Below, piece after piece: positions 29,016 to 36,597 of a DNA stretch of 64,000 nt. A program made the translations under genes and the position numbers. Numbering within the stretch: the stretch's first letter is position 1; each line of letters starts with the position of its first letter. The stretch covers positions 1 to 64,000 of the forward strand of contig NZ_JAEFCD010000026.1 in assembly GCF_016405965.1 (NCBI RefSeq). The letters are read 5' to 3'. The stretch is from Alteromonas sp. IB21. Lineage in GTDB: Bacteria; Pseudomonadota; Gammaproteobacteria; Enterobacterales; Alteromonadaceae. The notes below the pieces were generated by a model. The model saw only the letters and a program-made list of their open reading frames with translations. It searched no databases and was not told the DNA's origin.

Positions 29016-29894
29016 TTACTTATTGGTTGCTGCTTCATGGAATGTCAAAAGTGCTTCAACAAAGCGCACCGGGGAGTCTTCATCTAAATTAAAGTACAAA
29101 GAGGGCTCAATTAACTCTAGCTCCATAATGGCCCAATTGTCATCCTGTCGCACCAAATCAACACGAGCGTAAAGCGCATTGCAGGGCATAGCTGAAAGCG
29201 CCTTTTCAGCGATGGCGAGTTGAACATTATCTACACTAACCGTTTGCAAGCTTCCGCCGTGCTCTTCTTGCACGCGAAAGTCTCCTTTTTGTGGCACTTT
29301 CCTAATGGCATGACTGAACGCACCGCCAAAATAAAACAATGAGTATTCACCTTCTTCCACAATGTTAGATAGAAAAGGCTGGATCATAAAGCCTCGGTGC
29401 TCAAAGGTGTTGCTTAGAACACCAGCGCTTTCTTTCCAGGTTTCGCGTTCAAGCTTAAACGTGTCGTCAGCATTAGCACTTAAAACGGGTTTTATGACTA
29501 TCGTGTCACTGTTAAATTCGTCAAACGCCTTATTTATAACATCGTTATTAAATGTGCTTTCCCATATTGTTTTCACAATGGGAATACCTGTACATTCAAG
29601 GTCTTTGAGATAATGCTTCTCTATATTCCATTGCATCAGCCTCAAAGGGTTTAACAGCGTCGCGTCTGATGCGTCTATCTTTTTTAGACAGGCAACAAAT
29701 GCATCGGCGTATTGCTGATAATCCCATGTACTTCGCACGATAACATAGTCAAAACGACTCCAGTTTTCAGAATTCGTATGCCATGATACGGTTTCCACGT
29801 TCCAACCTTTTTGATTGAAATGTGGCACCAATAATTCGTCATACACAAAGAAGTCTTCAAGATTATCAGTGGAAAGAAAAGCAACCGAAGGCAT
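29016..29894 (-). CDS. ATP-grasp protein, DcsG-like
   Basis: ATP-grasp ligase-like protein (292 aa). The N-terminal half shows VAFLSTDN, VIVRSTWDYQQY and LNPLRLMQWNIEKHYLKDLECTGIPIVKT. The C-terminal half shows IVIKPVLSANADDTF and ALYARVDLVRQDDNWAIMELELIEPSLYF (Mg-binding ELELIEP). This pattern resembles the DcsG/glutathione-synthetase ATP-binding group (from memory). DcsG itself ligates or cyclises in D-cycloserine synthesis, but no other D-cycloserine gene is here, so a cellular substrate cannot be named. AAGGAG precedes the ATG at 29894; an upstream ATG at 29948 lacks such a site. Single gene, divergent from the chemoreceptor. Confidence 0.8.
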   Translation of the reverse strand: MPSVAFLSTDNLEDFFVYDELLVPHFNQKGWNVETVSWHTNSENWSRFDYVIVRSTWDYQQYADAFVACLKKIDASDATLLNPLRLMQWNIEKHYLKDLECTGIPIVKTIWESTFNNDVINKAFDEFNSDTIVIKPVLSANADDTFKLERETWKESAGVLSNTFEHRGFMIQPFLSNIVEEGEYSLFYFGGAFSHAIRKVPQKGDFRVQEEHGGSLQTVSVDNVQLAIAEKALSAMPCNALYARVDLVRQDDNWAIMELELIEPSLYFNLDEDSPVRFVEALLTFHEAATNK

Positions 29895-30052
29895 GTAACT
29901 CTCCTTAAAACATAACGCTGGGCCTTTAAAATAAAGGCGACTAGACAAAAGTTAAATGGTTAAAAAACGTCAGTTTTCGTAAAATAGCGAAAATTAGCAC
30001 AGTTTGAACTTCTCACCTACAATTTCAGTTCAAATACTCGTCGGAGAATGAC

Positions 30053-31534
30053 ATGCAGTACCCTTGGCTTCTTGATGGACACAAGATTTTTCGAGTAGTG
30101 ATCGTTGTTCAGCTTATCATTGCTGTGGCGATTGGCCTCTTTACCGGAGAATTACTGCCAGCATTCATTTTTGGTGTTCCGATTGCCGCCGTGCCTTTGG
30201 TGTTAAGCTTTCAGGACCCTTATTCTTCATTGAGTCGTCAGGCAATGGCAATAGGCGTACAGTTGCTTACGGCGTTACACATACACCAGTCATTTGGCTT
30301 AATTGAAATTCATTTTGAAATTTTCGTGCTGCTTGCGTTTTTATCCTGCTTTAGAGATTGGAAAGTCGTCGCTACGGGTACCGCAGTAGTTGCTGTTCAT
30401 CATATCTCATTTTTCTTGTTGCAAGCCGGCGGCGCACCACTTTTCATTTTTGAAGAAGGTCATGTCACTTTCCCAATCCTTCTGATGCATGCTGCTTTTG
30501 CATTAGCTGAAGGTGGCGTATTAATGTACATAGCCAAACAAAGCCACCAAGAGGGTGCAGGTGCAGCAGAACTGCGGTTAGCCATTGAAACGATGCAGAA
30601 AAGCGATGGAAAGCTTGATTTGGGTGTAGCGCTCAACCGCAGACATAAAATTATTAGACCATTTGCCGAGCTTATCGACCAAGTTAGAGCGTTAGTAGAA
30701 TTAGCTTCAAACCTTACCGAAGATGTTGTCCGCGGATGCGGAAAAATGGAGCATGCCGCCAATAACATGTTTGAGATAAGTCGCAATACCGACCAAGAGA
30801 TTGCGATGGTGTCTGCATCGTCTGAAGAAATTGCACAAACTATGCAGCTTTCTACAGAACAAACTACCCTAGCTAGCGACAAAGCATCATCCGCTGAGGC
30901 ATCTTCACGAAGCACTCGTGATACCATTTCTAACACCAGTCATACCATCGACTCATTGCGCAGTACATTGAATGCGGCAGCGCAGACAAATTCAGCGCTC
31001 AATGAACAATGCTCTCATATCTCAGAGGCGATGCGCTCAATAACCGCAGTTGCAGAGCAAACCAATCTTCTCGCATTAAACGCAGCTATTGAATCAGCGC
31101 GTGCGGGTGAACATGGTCGGGGTTTTGCCGTAGTAGCAGACGAAGTTCGTACCCTTGCAATCCGTTCTAAAGAAAGCGCAGATCAGATTACCAGTATTAC
31201 TGAGCAATTGGTTGCGCAAACAGCAAGTTCAGTTGAACAAATGCAAAGCTGCATTACGCTCGTTGATGAAGCGGTCATTTCCAGTAACGATGCTACCGCT
31301 GCCATGACCGAGATCATGCGACAAATCCGTGATGCAAGCGAGAGCATGACGGAGATCGCTACATCGGCAATGGAACAGGAAACCGCATCAGCTTCTATTG
31401 CAGAGAGTACAGCTCGCTTGAGCGAGTTTACCTCTGAAGAACTTGCCACCGCAGAGTCTCTTGCGAAAGAAGTTGAGGTGTTATCAGAGATTTCAAAACG
31501 CATGCGAAACGCCATTGAGCGTTTCAAATTGTAA
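30053..31534 (+). CDS. Methyl-accepting chemotaxis protein with His-rich membrane domain
   Basis: Chemoreceptor of 493 aa without a periplasmic loop domain. The first 165 residues form five or six hydrophobic segments with His at 76, 78, 87, 116, 117, 137 and 146 (for example LHIHQSF and [16 protein letters not shown]). A helical linker and a coiled-coil signalling region follow, with the MA hairpin tip [19 protein letters not shown] (about 333-351) and [15 protein letters not shown]. It would signal to CheA/CheW at the membrane. The histidines could bind metal or heme (inference). No che genes are nearby. Confidence 0.88.
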   Translation: MQYPWLLDGHKIFRVVIVVQLIIAVAIGLFTGELLPAFIFGVPIAAVPLVLSFQDPYSSLSRQAMAIGVQLLTALHIHQSFGLIEIHFEIFVLLAFLSCFRDWKVVATGTAVVAVHHISFFLLQAGGAPLFIFEEGHVTFPILLMHAAFALAEGGVLMYIAKQSHQEGAGAAELRLAIETMQKSDGKLDLGVALNRRHKIIRPFAELIDQVRALVELASNLTEDVVRGCGKMEHAANNMFEISRNTDQEIAMVSASSEEIAQTMQLSTEQTTLASDKASSAEASSRSTRDTISNTSHTIDSLRSTLNAAAQTNSALNEQCSHISEAMRSITAVAEQTNLLALNAAIESARAGEHGRGFAVVADEVRTLAIRSKESADQITSITEQLVAQTASSVEQMQSCITLVDEAVISSNDATAAMTEIMRQIRDASESMTEIATSAMEQETASASIAESTARLSEFTSEELATAESLAKEVEVLSEISKRMRNAIERFKL

Positions 31535-31565
31535 TGTGTAACCTTGCTTCTAAGCCTTAGACCGT

Positions 31566-32084
31566 ATGCGTACACGTTGGGGCTGGGCGCTTTTGATGTT
31601 ATGGGCGGTGAGTTTGCTTACCGCCCTGCTAGTTTATGGACAGCGCCAACTGTCGTTATTTGACCCAGATGGAAACCTCCTTCACCTTACTACCGCGGCG
31701 GAATTCGACACACAGCTTGTAAAAGTGCTTAATCAGGCCAGTATCAAAGCAGGCACTATTGTGCACGTAGGCACGTCCTCTCGATGCTATTGTGAATCTT
31801 TGACCACACCCCACCAAAGCGAGCTCCTAAACAAGCTTGGTACCAGTTATGAAATGGTGCGCGTTAACGTAGAAGATGTGCCAGAGTTACAAAAAATGAT
31901 ACCTGCCGTACCCGCACTGATTATACTGGACGAACACAGCCACCTGCGTTACCTAGGCCCTTATGCCACGGGCTACGGCTGTTTTACCGGTAAAGACCTC
32001 GTTGATCAAATCGTGGGCTACACCACACAATCCCCATACAATGGCGCAGTGATTAATACCGACGCCGAAGGCTGCTTTTGCTAA
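31566..32084 (+). CDS. Membrane-anchored thioredoxin-like protein (DUF6436-type)
   Basis: Protein of 172 aa with an N-terminal membrane anchor (residues 4-25) and a thioredoxin-like periplasmic part. Cysteines are unusual: a CxC pair in TSSRCYCESL, a single Cys in GYGCFTGKDL and a C-terminal GCFC. The VPALIILDEHSHLRYLG segment resembles the thioredoxin cis-Pro region. I recall this set as DUF6436, but the name is from memory. No standard CxxC is present, so redox function is inference. It sits just upstream of the glutaredoxin-MauE-like gene. Confidence 0.7.
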   Translation: MRTRWGWALLMLWAVSLLTALLVYGQRQLSLFDPDGNLLHLTTAAEFDTQLVKVLNQASIKAGTIVHVGTSSRCYCESLTTPHQSELLNKLGTSYEMVRVNVEDVPELQKMIPAVPALIILDEHSHLRYLGPYATGYGCFTGKDLVDQIVGYTTQSPYNGAVINTDAEGCFC

Positions 32085-32202
32085 CGACTGGCACAAATTG
32101 TGTAAGTTCTATTGATAACGTTAATTGCCGCATAATCTGCAACAAAATGTGCGCATTTTTTACTCACTCAATGAGTATGCGGGCAAGGTTTACAAGGAGC
32201 CG

Positions 32203-32949
32203 ATGATGTCAAAACACGCTACGCTTTACCGTATGGTTACTCCCAATCATATCTGTCCATTCGGATTAAAGTCGAAAGACCTGTTAGAAAGGCAAGGTTT
32301 CACCGTTGACGATCATCATCTAACAAGCCGCAGCGAAACCGACACATTTAAAGAAAAGTATGATGTAAAAACCACGCCTCAAACGTTCATTGATGATAAG
32401 CGCATAGGTGGTTACGACGACTTACGAGATTACTTTAACTTAAAGCAAGAAAGTGAATTTGGCTCTCGGTACACGCCTATTATTGTCATTTTCTCGTTAG
32501 CGGCTCTGATAGTAGCTGCACTAATGATAAAAGGCAGTATAGCAGTGGGTATAGCGCCTTTTGTAATGAACTTCATCGGTATCGCCATGGTGATGCTTGC
32601 GCTACAAAAACTGCAAGACCTGGTCGCTTTCTCAAACCAGTTTATCACCTACGATTTGTTAGCAATGAGACACGTTCGCTACGCTTATGTATATCCCTTT
32701 GCTGAGGCCTATGCTGGTTTAGGTATGCTCTCAGGTCTGCCAGCACTTATGGTATCGCCCATTTCTATTTTCATCGGAGCAATCGGCGCGGTATCCGTTA
32801 TAAAGGCAGTGTATGTAGATAAACGGGAGCTTAAATGCGCATGCGTCGGCGGTAATTCAGACCTGCCCTTAGGTTTTATCTCCCTAACAGAAAACGTGGC
32901 GATGTTTGGTGCTGGCTTATATATGCTAGTCAACTGGCTAGCCAATTAA
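32203..32949 (+). CDS. Monothiol glutaredoxin fused to MauE/DoxX-like membrane domain
   Basis: Protein of 248 aa: N-terminal glutaredoxin domain (residues 1-82) with active site CPFG (second Cys replaced, as in monothiol glutaredoxins) and the family TTPQTFIDDKRIGGYDDLRDY glutathione/cis-Pro stretch. A four-span membrane domain (about 90-245) with the motif KCACVGGNSDLPLGFISLTENVAMFGAG recalls MauE/DoxX redox-associated proteins. Start at ATG 32203 rests on AAGGAG 5 bases upstream; earlier frame-extending codons lack coding look. A role moving reducing power across the inner membrane is inference. Confidence 0.82.
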   Translation: MMSKHATLYRMVTPNHICPFGLKSKDLLERQGFTVDDHHLTSRSETDTFKEKYDVKTTPQTFIDDKRIGGYDDLRDYFNLKQESEFGSRYTPIIVIFSLAALIVAALMIKGSIAVGIAPFVMNFIGIAMVMLALQKLQDLVAFSNQFITYDLLAMRHVRYAYVYPFAEAYAGLGMLSGLPALMVSPISIFIGAIGAVSVIKAVYVDKRELKCACVGGNSDLPLGFISLTENVAMFGAGLYMLVNWLAN

Positions 32950-32989
32950 CACCGCTAGTTTGTTACAGATAATACGGTACACGTCGCTC

Positions 32990-33970
32990 TTAAGAGGTCA
33001 CTGATGAAGGGCGACTCATCCCCTTGATATGCGATACTACGCTGCGCCCCAGCGCGCTTAAATCATAGCCCCCTTCCAGCATGCTAACAATGCGACCATG
33101 GCAGCACTCATCGGCGATGAAACGCAATTGCTCGCTTATCCAGAAGTAATCATCCTCAACCAAGCGCAAATGGGCCATGGGATCTTCTGCATGGGCATCA
33201 AAGCCTGCAGAGATGAGAATAAGCTCTGGTTGGAAATTGCGAAGTGCATTAAACCAATGCTGCACTTTTTCTCTAAACACATCCCCTGTGGCGCCAGCCT
33301 CAAGAGGTACAGATAATATGTTACTCGCTGACACTGGTGAGCCGCTATGCGGGTAGAACGGGTGCTGAAAGCTACTACACAGCATTATGCGCTGATCACC
33401 TGCAACAATTTGTTCGGTACCGTTGCCGTGATGAACATCGAAGTCGATTATGGCTACCCGCTTTAACGCATAGCTTTGAAGGGCATAGCGTGCAGCAATA
33501 ACTATGTTATTAAATACACAAAAACCCATGGCGCTGTCGTAGGTAGCGTGGTGACCAGGTGGCCTGGTTGCACAAAAGGCTTGCCTATCATCGCCATCCA
33601 TAACCCAATCTACGGCGTTGCAGCCTGCACCCGCCGATTCCAAAGCAGCGGTTAAACTGTGGCGCATTAGTCCGGTGTCTTCATCGAGCCAAGCCACGCT
33701 GTCTTTACTCTCCGAATACTGGGTTTTTTCATGATCGCTGAACATCGCTTGCGCTGCATGCGCAAACACGCTTTTTACATAGTAAGGATCATGCGCCAGC
33801 GACAGGTGAGCTTCAGCAATCGGTGTGGCGTCAGCGTGCTCACACACCATTTCTAGACCAGAGGAAAGCAGCTGGTCGTCTATGGCAAATAAACGGTCGG
33901 GTGACTCTGGGTGGTCTTTACCTAAATCGTGTTTTGTACCGTGCTTGCCTCGAAATATTTTTACTGTCAT
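32990..33970 (-). CDS. Histone deacetylase-family deacetylase
   Basis: Zinc-dependent deacetylase (326 aa) of the HDAC/acetoin-utilisation/acetylpolyamine amidohydrolase superfamily. Catalytic and zinc residues are visible: TRPPGHHATYDSAMGF (about 140), IIDFDVHHGNGTEQI (about 175) and LISAGFDAHAEDPMAHLRL. It could remove acetyl groups from protein lysines, acetylpolyamines or small acetylamines; the substrate cannot be told. The first codons overlap the end of the acyl-CoA transferase/GNAT gene by 4 bases (ATGA), so the two are translationally coupled. Confidence 0.92.
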   Translation of the reverse strand: MTVKIFRGKHGTKHDLGKDHPESPDRLFAIDDQLLSSGLEMVCEHADATPIAEAHLSLAHDPYYVKSVFAHAAQAMFSDHEKTQYSESKDSVAWLDEDTGLMRHSLTAALESAGAGCNAVDWVMDGDDRQAFCATRPPGHHATYDSAMGFCVFNNIVIAARYALQSYALKRVAIIDFDVHHGNGTEQIVAGDQRIMLCSSFQHPFYPHSGSPVSASNILSVPLEAGATGDVFREKVQHWFNALRNFQPELILISAGFDAHAEDPMAHLRLVEDDYFWISEQLRFIADECCHGRIVSMLEGGYDLSALGRSVVSHIKGMSRPSSVTS

Positions 33971-35808
33971 GTCAATGATGCCACATCTAGAACTAACTCT
34001 ATATCACTGGGGTCACCAGTGAACTTTCTTTTGAATTTCGCCTGCTCAAAAATGGCGATCATCGGGCTGTTGTCGCCGCGGACATAAGCCATCATCTTTG
34101 CTATGCCACGCACCTTTGCAACATTAATTAATTCATTTAAAAGCCGGCTCGCCATGCCTTTGCCTTGCTGGGTTTCCCGCGTTACAAAGGCCGCCTCACA
34201 AGTATTGTCATGCGGGTTGTAATAAAAACGGCCTACGGCGTGAATAGTAATGCGAGAGCCTTCTTGCCTCACAATACACAGCGCAGCGTCTGAACTTTGA
34301 TCTACCGACACCAAGTTGCATGATTTCTCACGCGACATTTGCTTAGGGTCGTAGTTGTATCTAAGCCTGAGCGTCTCCTTAGTATGAGAATAGAAAAACT
34401 CTTGAAGACGCCTTTCATCCGCTGGATTCAATGGCCGCATGTAAAACGTCTCTCCCTGAATATTCAGCTTTTTAAGCTGAATAACGCCTAATTCAGGAAT
34501 GTCGGTAGGGTATTTTTCTTGGTAATGAGGCACCCAGTAGTGCTGGCGAACATCCTCAAGTAGTGCCGCGCGAAATTTTGGATGCGCCACGCGAATAAGT
34601 TCAAGGGCTCGCTCTCGAATGCTTTTTCCTTTAAGCGATGCTATGCCGTACTCCGTTACAACATACTGCACATTCCCCCGCGAGGTGACGACGCCAGCGC
34701 CTTCGCTGATACGCGGGGTTATGCGAGAGATCGTTTCGTTTTTTGCAGTCGACGGCAGTGCGATAATTGCTTTACCGCCCTTACTAATAGACGCACCGGT
34801 GACAAAGTCCACCTGCCCGCCTATACCGCTGTAGAAATCGTACCCCAACGAGTCCGCCACCACTTGCCCGGTCAAATCAACTTCAAGTGCGCTGTTTATT
34901 GCAACCATGTTGTCGTTTTTCGCAATGTTGGTGGGTTTATTCACATAGCTACTAGGGTAAAACTCAATGTGTGGGTTACTGTCAATTAAGTCGTAAAGTT
35001 TACGGGTACCAATGGCAAAACTGGTCACAATTTTACCGGGGTGGAAGGTCTTCTTTTTATTTGTAATAGCGCCCGACTCTAGCAACTCAATAATACTGTC
35101 TGTGAGCATTTCACTGTGAATACCCAAATCCTTATGATTACACAGATATTTAAGGGTCGCGCTGGGGATTTTTCCGATACCAAATTGCAGCGTTGCGCCA
35201 TCGTCAACAAGCATTGATACATACTGGCCAATACGCTCGGCAACCGAGTCAATCGGTGGCGGCGTTACTTCTACCAAAGGCTCTTCCGCTTCGATACAGG
35301 CAGTAATTTCGCTGATATGAATGTAGGAATGTCCGGCGGTTCTGGGAACTTGAGGATTAATTTGGGCAATCACTTTCTTGCTTTGCCTGATTGCTGACAT
35401 AGCGATATCTACTGCCGGACCTAGAGAACAATAGCCAAACTCATCGGGGGGGCTTACATTCACTAAAGCTGCATCTAAGGCTAGGGTACCATCACTAAAC
35501 AAACTTGATATTTCTGACAGGAAAACCGGGGTATAGTCTGCGCGTCCTTCATCGACAGCTTTACGCATGGCCTCTCCACCGATAAAGAAGGTATTTGCTT
35601 TAAACAAGTTTTTATATTCTTCTTTAACCCAGCGGGTATCACCTAATGCCAGCATATGCACAAGTTCTATGTCGCTAAAGCCTTCGCTGTGATCAATTAG
35701 ATGCTGTACTAGCGCATGAGGAACCGACGCATTGCCGCCTACAAAGACGCGGCAGCCAGACTTTATTAAAGATGACCACTGTGGTGCTTGAGGTAAACTA
35801 AATGCCAT
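33967..35808 (-). CDS. Acetyl-CoA hydrolase/transferase fused to GNAT acetyltransferase
   Basis: Two-domain protein of 613 aa. Residues 1-430 are an acetyl-CoA hydrolase/CoA-transferase family domain with the catalytic Glu in INSALEVDLTGQ (about 309) and YSGIGGQVDFVTGASISKGGKAIIALPSTA. Residues about 440-613 are a GNAT domain with acetyl-CoA loop TQQGKGMASRLL. Start at ATG 35808 (AGGGC 8 bases upstream) fits the family; the open frame runs further to a GTG at 35886. Such fusions occur in databases as bifunctional annotations. Coupled to the deacetylase downstream. GNAT substrate unknown; protein lysine acetylation is a possibility only. Confidence 0.9.
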   Translation of the reverse strand: MAFSLPQAPQWSSLIKSGCRVFVGGNASVPHALVQHLIDHSEGFSDIELVHMLALGDTRWVKEEYKNLFKANTFFIGGEAMRKAVDEGRADYTPVFLSEISSLFSDGTLALDAALVNVSPPDEFGYCSLGPAVDIAMSAIRQSKKVIAQINPQVPRTAGHSYIHISEITACIEAEEPLVEVTPPPIDSVAERIGQYVSMLVDDGATLQFGIGKIPSATLKYLCNHKDLGIHSEMLTDSIIELLESGAITNKKKTFHPGKIVTSFAIGTRKLYDLIDSNPHIEFYPSSYVNKPTNIAKNDNMVAINSALEVDLTGQVVADSLGYDFYSGIGGQVDFVTGASISKGGKAIIALPSTAKNETISRITPRISEGAGVVTSRGNVQYVVTEYGIASLKGKSIRERALELIRVAHPKFRAALLEDVRQHYWVPHYQEKYPTDIPELGVIQLKKLNIQGETFYMRPLNPADERRLQEFFYSHTKETLRLRYNYDPKQMSREKSCNLVSVDQSSDAALCIVRQEGSRITIHAVGRFYYNPHDNTCEAAFVTRETQQGKGMASRLLNELINVAKVRGIAKMMAYVRGDNSPMIAIFEQAKFKRKFTGDPSDIELVLDVASLT

Positions 35809-35930
35809 ATCCATCTGCCCTGTTTCTCGCAATATCTCATCATGCCATAAAAACAGACAATTTCCTGCATTTGCGCGAGCGCGCACTATAAGCGATTGGT
35901 CGTAGGCACCGTTAATCCTTCCCTACAAAA

Positions 35931-35962
35931 AAAGGCCCAGCAGTATTCGCTGCTAGGCCTTT
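35931..35962 (-). terminator. Terminator after the small hydrolase gene
   Basis: AAAGGCC-x-AGCAG stem with one mismatch and, on the minus strand, a T7 run after it. It lies about 80 bases past the stop of the 36045-36542 gene and upstream of the acyl-CoA transferase gene. Confidence 0.8.
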
Positions 35963-36044
35963 CAAAAAATCATTGCCGAAGTACGCTTGGACTTAATTAA
36001 CTTATCGTTTCGCTCATCACTGCAACCTTACAAGGTCACATTGA

Positions 36045-36542
36045 CTAATAACGAAACTTTTCCAACCAGTTTCTGAAAAACGGTGAAATTACCGACTTAC
36101 TATTTGCAAGGCGATGACCGTCATTCAACAATAAAAGCTGTGCTTTTTGATGACGGGCGTACTTAAGACTGTTTTCAATTGGAACAATATCATCATTCCA
36201 ACCGTGCACCAGACTTACGTACCCATCATAGGGGAACCGTTGAATTTTATAATTCGGCAAATAAAGAGCAGGCGCCATAAGAAATACGCCTCTGGCTGAT
36301 ATTTGACTTGCCGCAGCCAAAGAGACATAACCGCCCATACTCGACCCAACTAAAACAACGTCATTGCACTTTTCGGCAATGGTTTCTTTTAAACGTTCTA
36401 GTCGGGCTTCAGGGCAGTCGAGGTCTTGATAGTCGATACTCTCTACACCAAAGCCCATATCACTCGCCACATTCGAAAGCGTGGTGATTTTGCTGCCCCA
36501 AGGGCCACTTTCTTTACCGTGAGAAAATACTACAGTGGTCAT
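36045..36542 (-). CDS. Small alpha/beta hydrolase (YqiA-like)
   Basis: Minimal alpha/beta hydrolase of 165 aa. The nucleophile elbow is VGSSMGGYVSLA (Ser), the acid in HGWNDDIVP and the base in LLNDGHRLAN, giving an intact triad. The oxyanion segment FSHGKESGPWG lies at the N-terminus. Its size is typical of the YqiA/UPF0227-type esterases; the substrate is not known. Start at ATG 36542 (AGGG 9 bases upstream). It lies 56 bases downstream of the RND pump gene end, perhaps as a separate unit, with its own terminator at 35931-35962. Confidence 0.82.
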   Translation of the reverse strand: MTTVVFSHGKESGPWGSKITTLSNVASDMGFGVESIDYQDLDCPEARLERLKETIAEKCNDVVLVGSSMGGYVSLAAASQISARGVFLMAPALYLPNYKIQRFPYDGYVSLVHGWNDDIVPIENSLKYARHQKAQLLLLNDGHRLANSKSVISPFFRNWLEKFRY

Positions 36543-36597
36543 TACCAATATCCCTATTTTTTAAATAAGCGTTTTTTTCTCACTCTAGCGCACTTAC

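Noticed and set aside
30460-30936. 158-codon minus-strand frame
   Set aside because: It is antisense to the conserved chemoreceptor gene, without a ribosome site or recognisable motifs.
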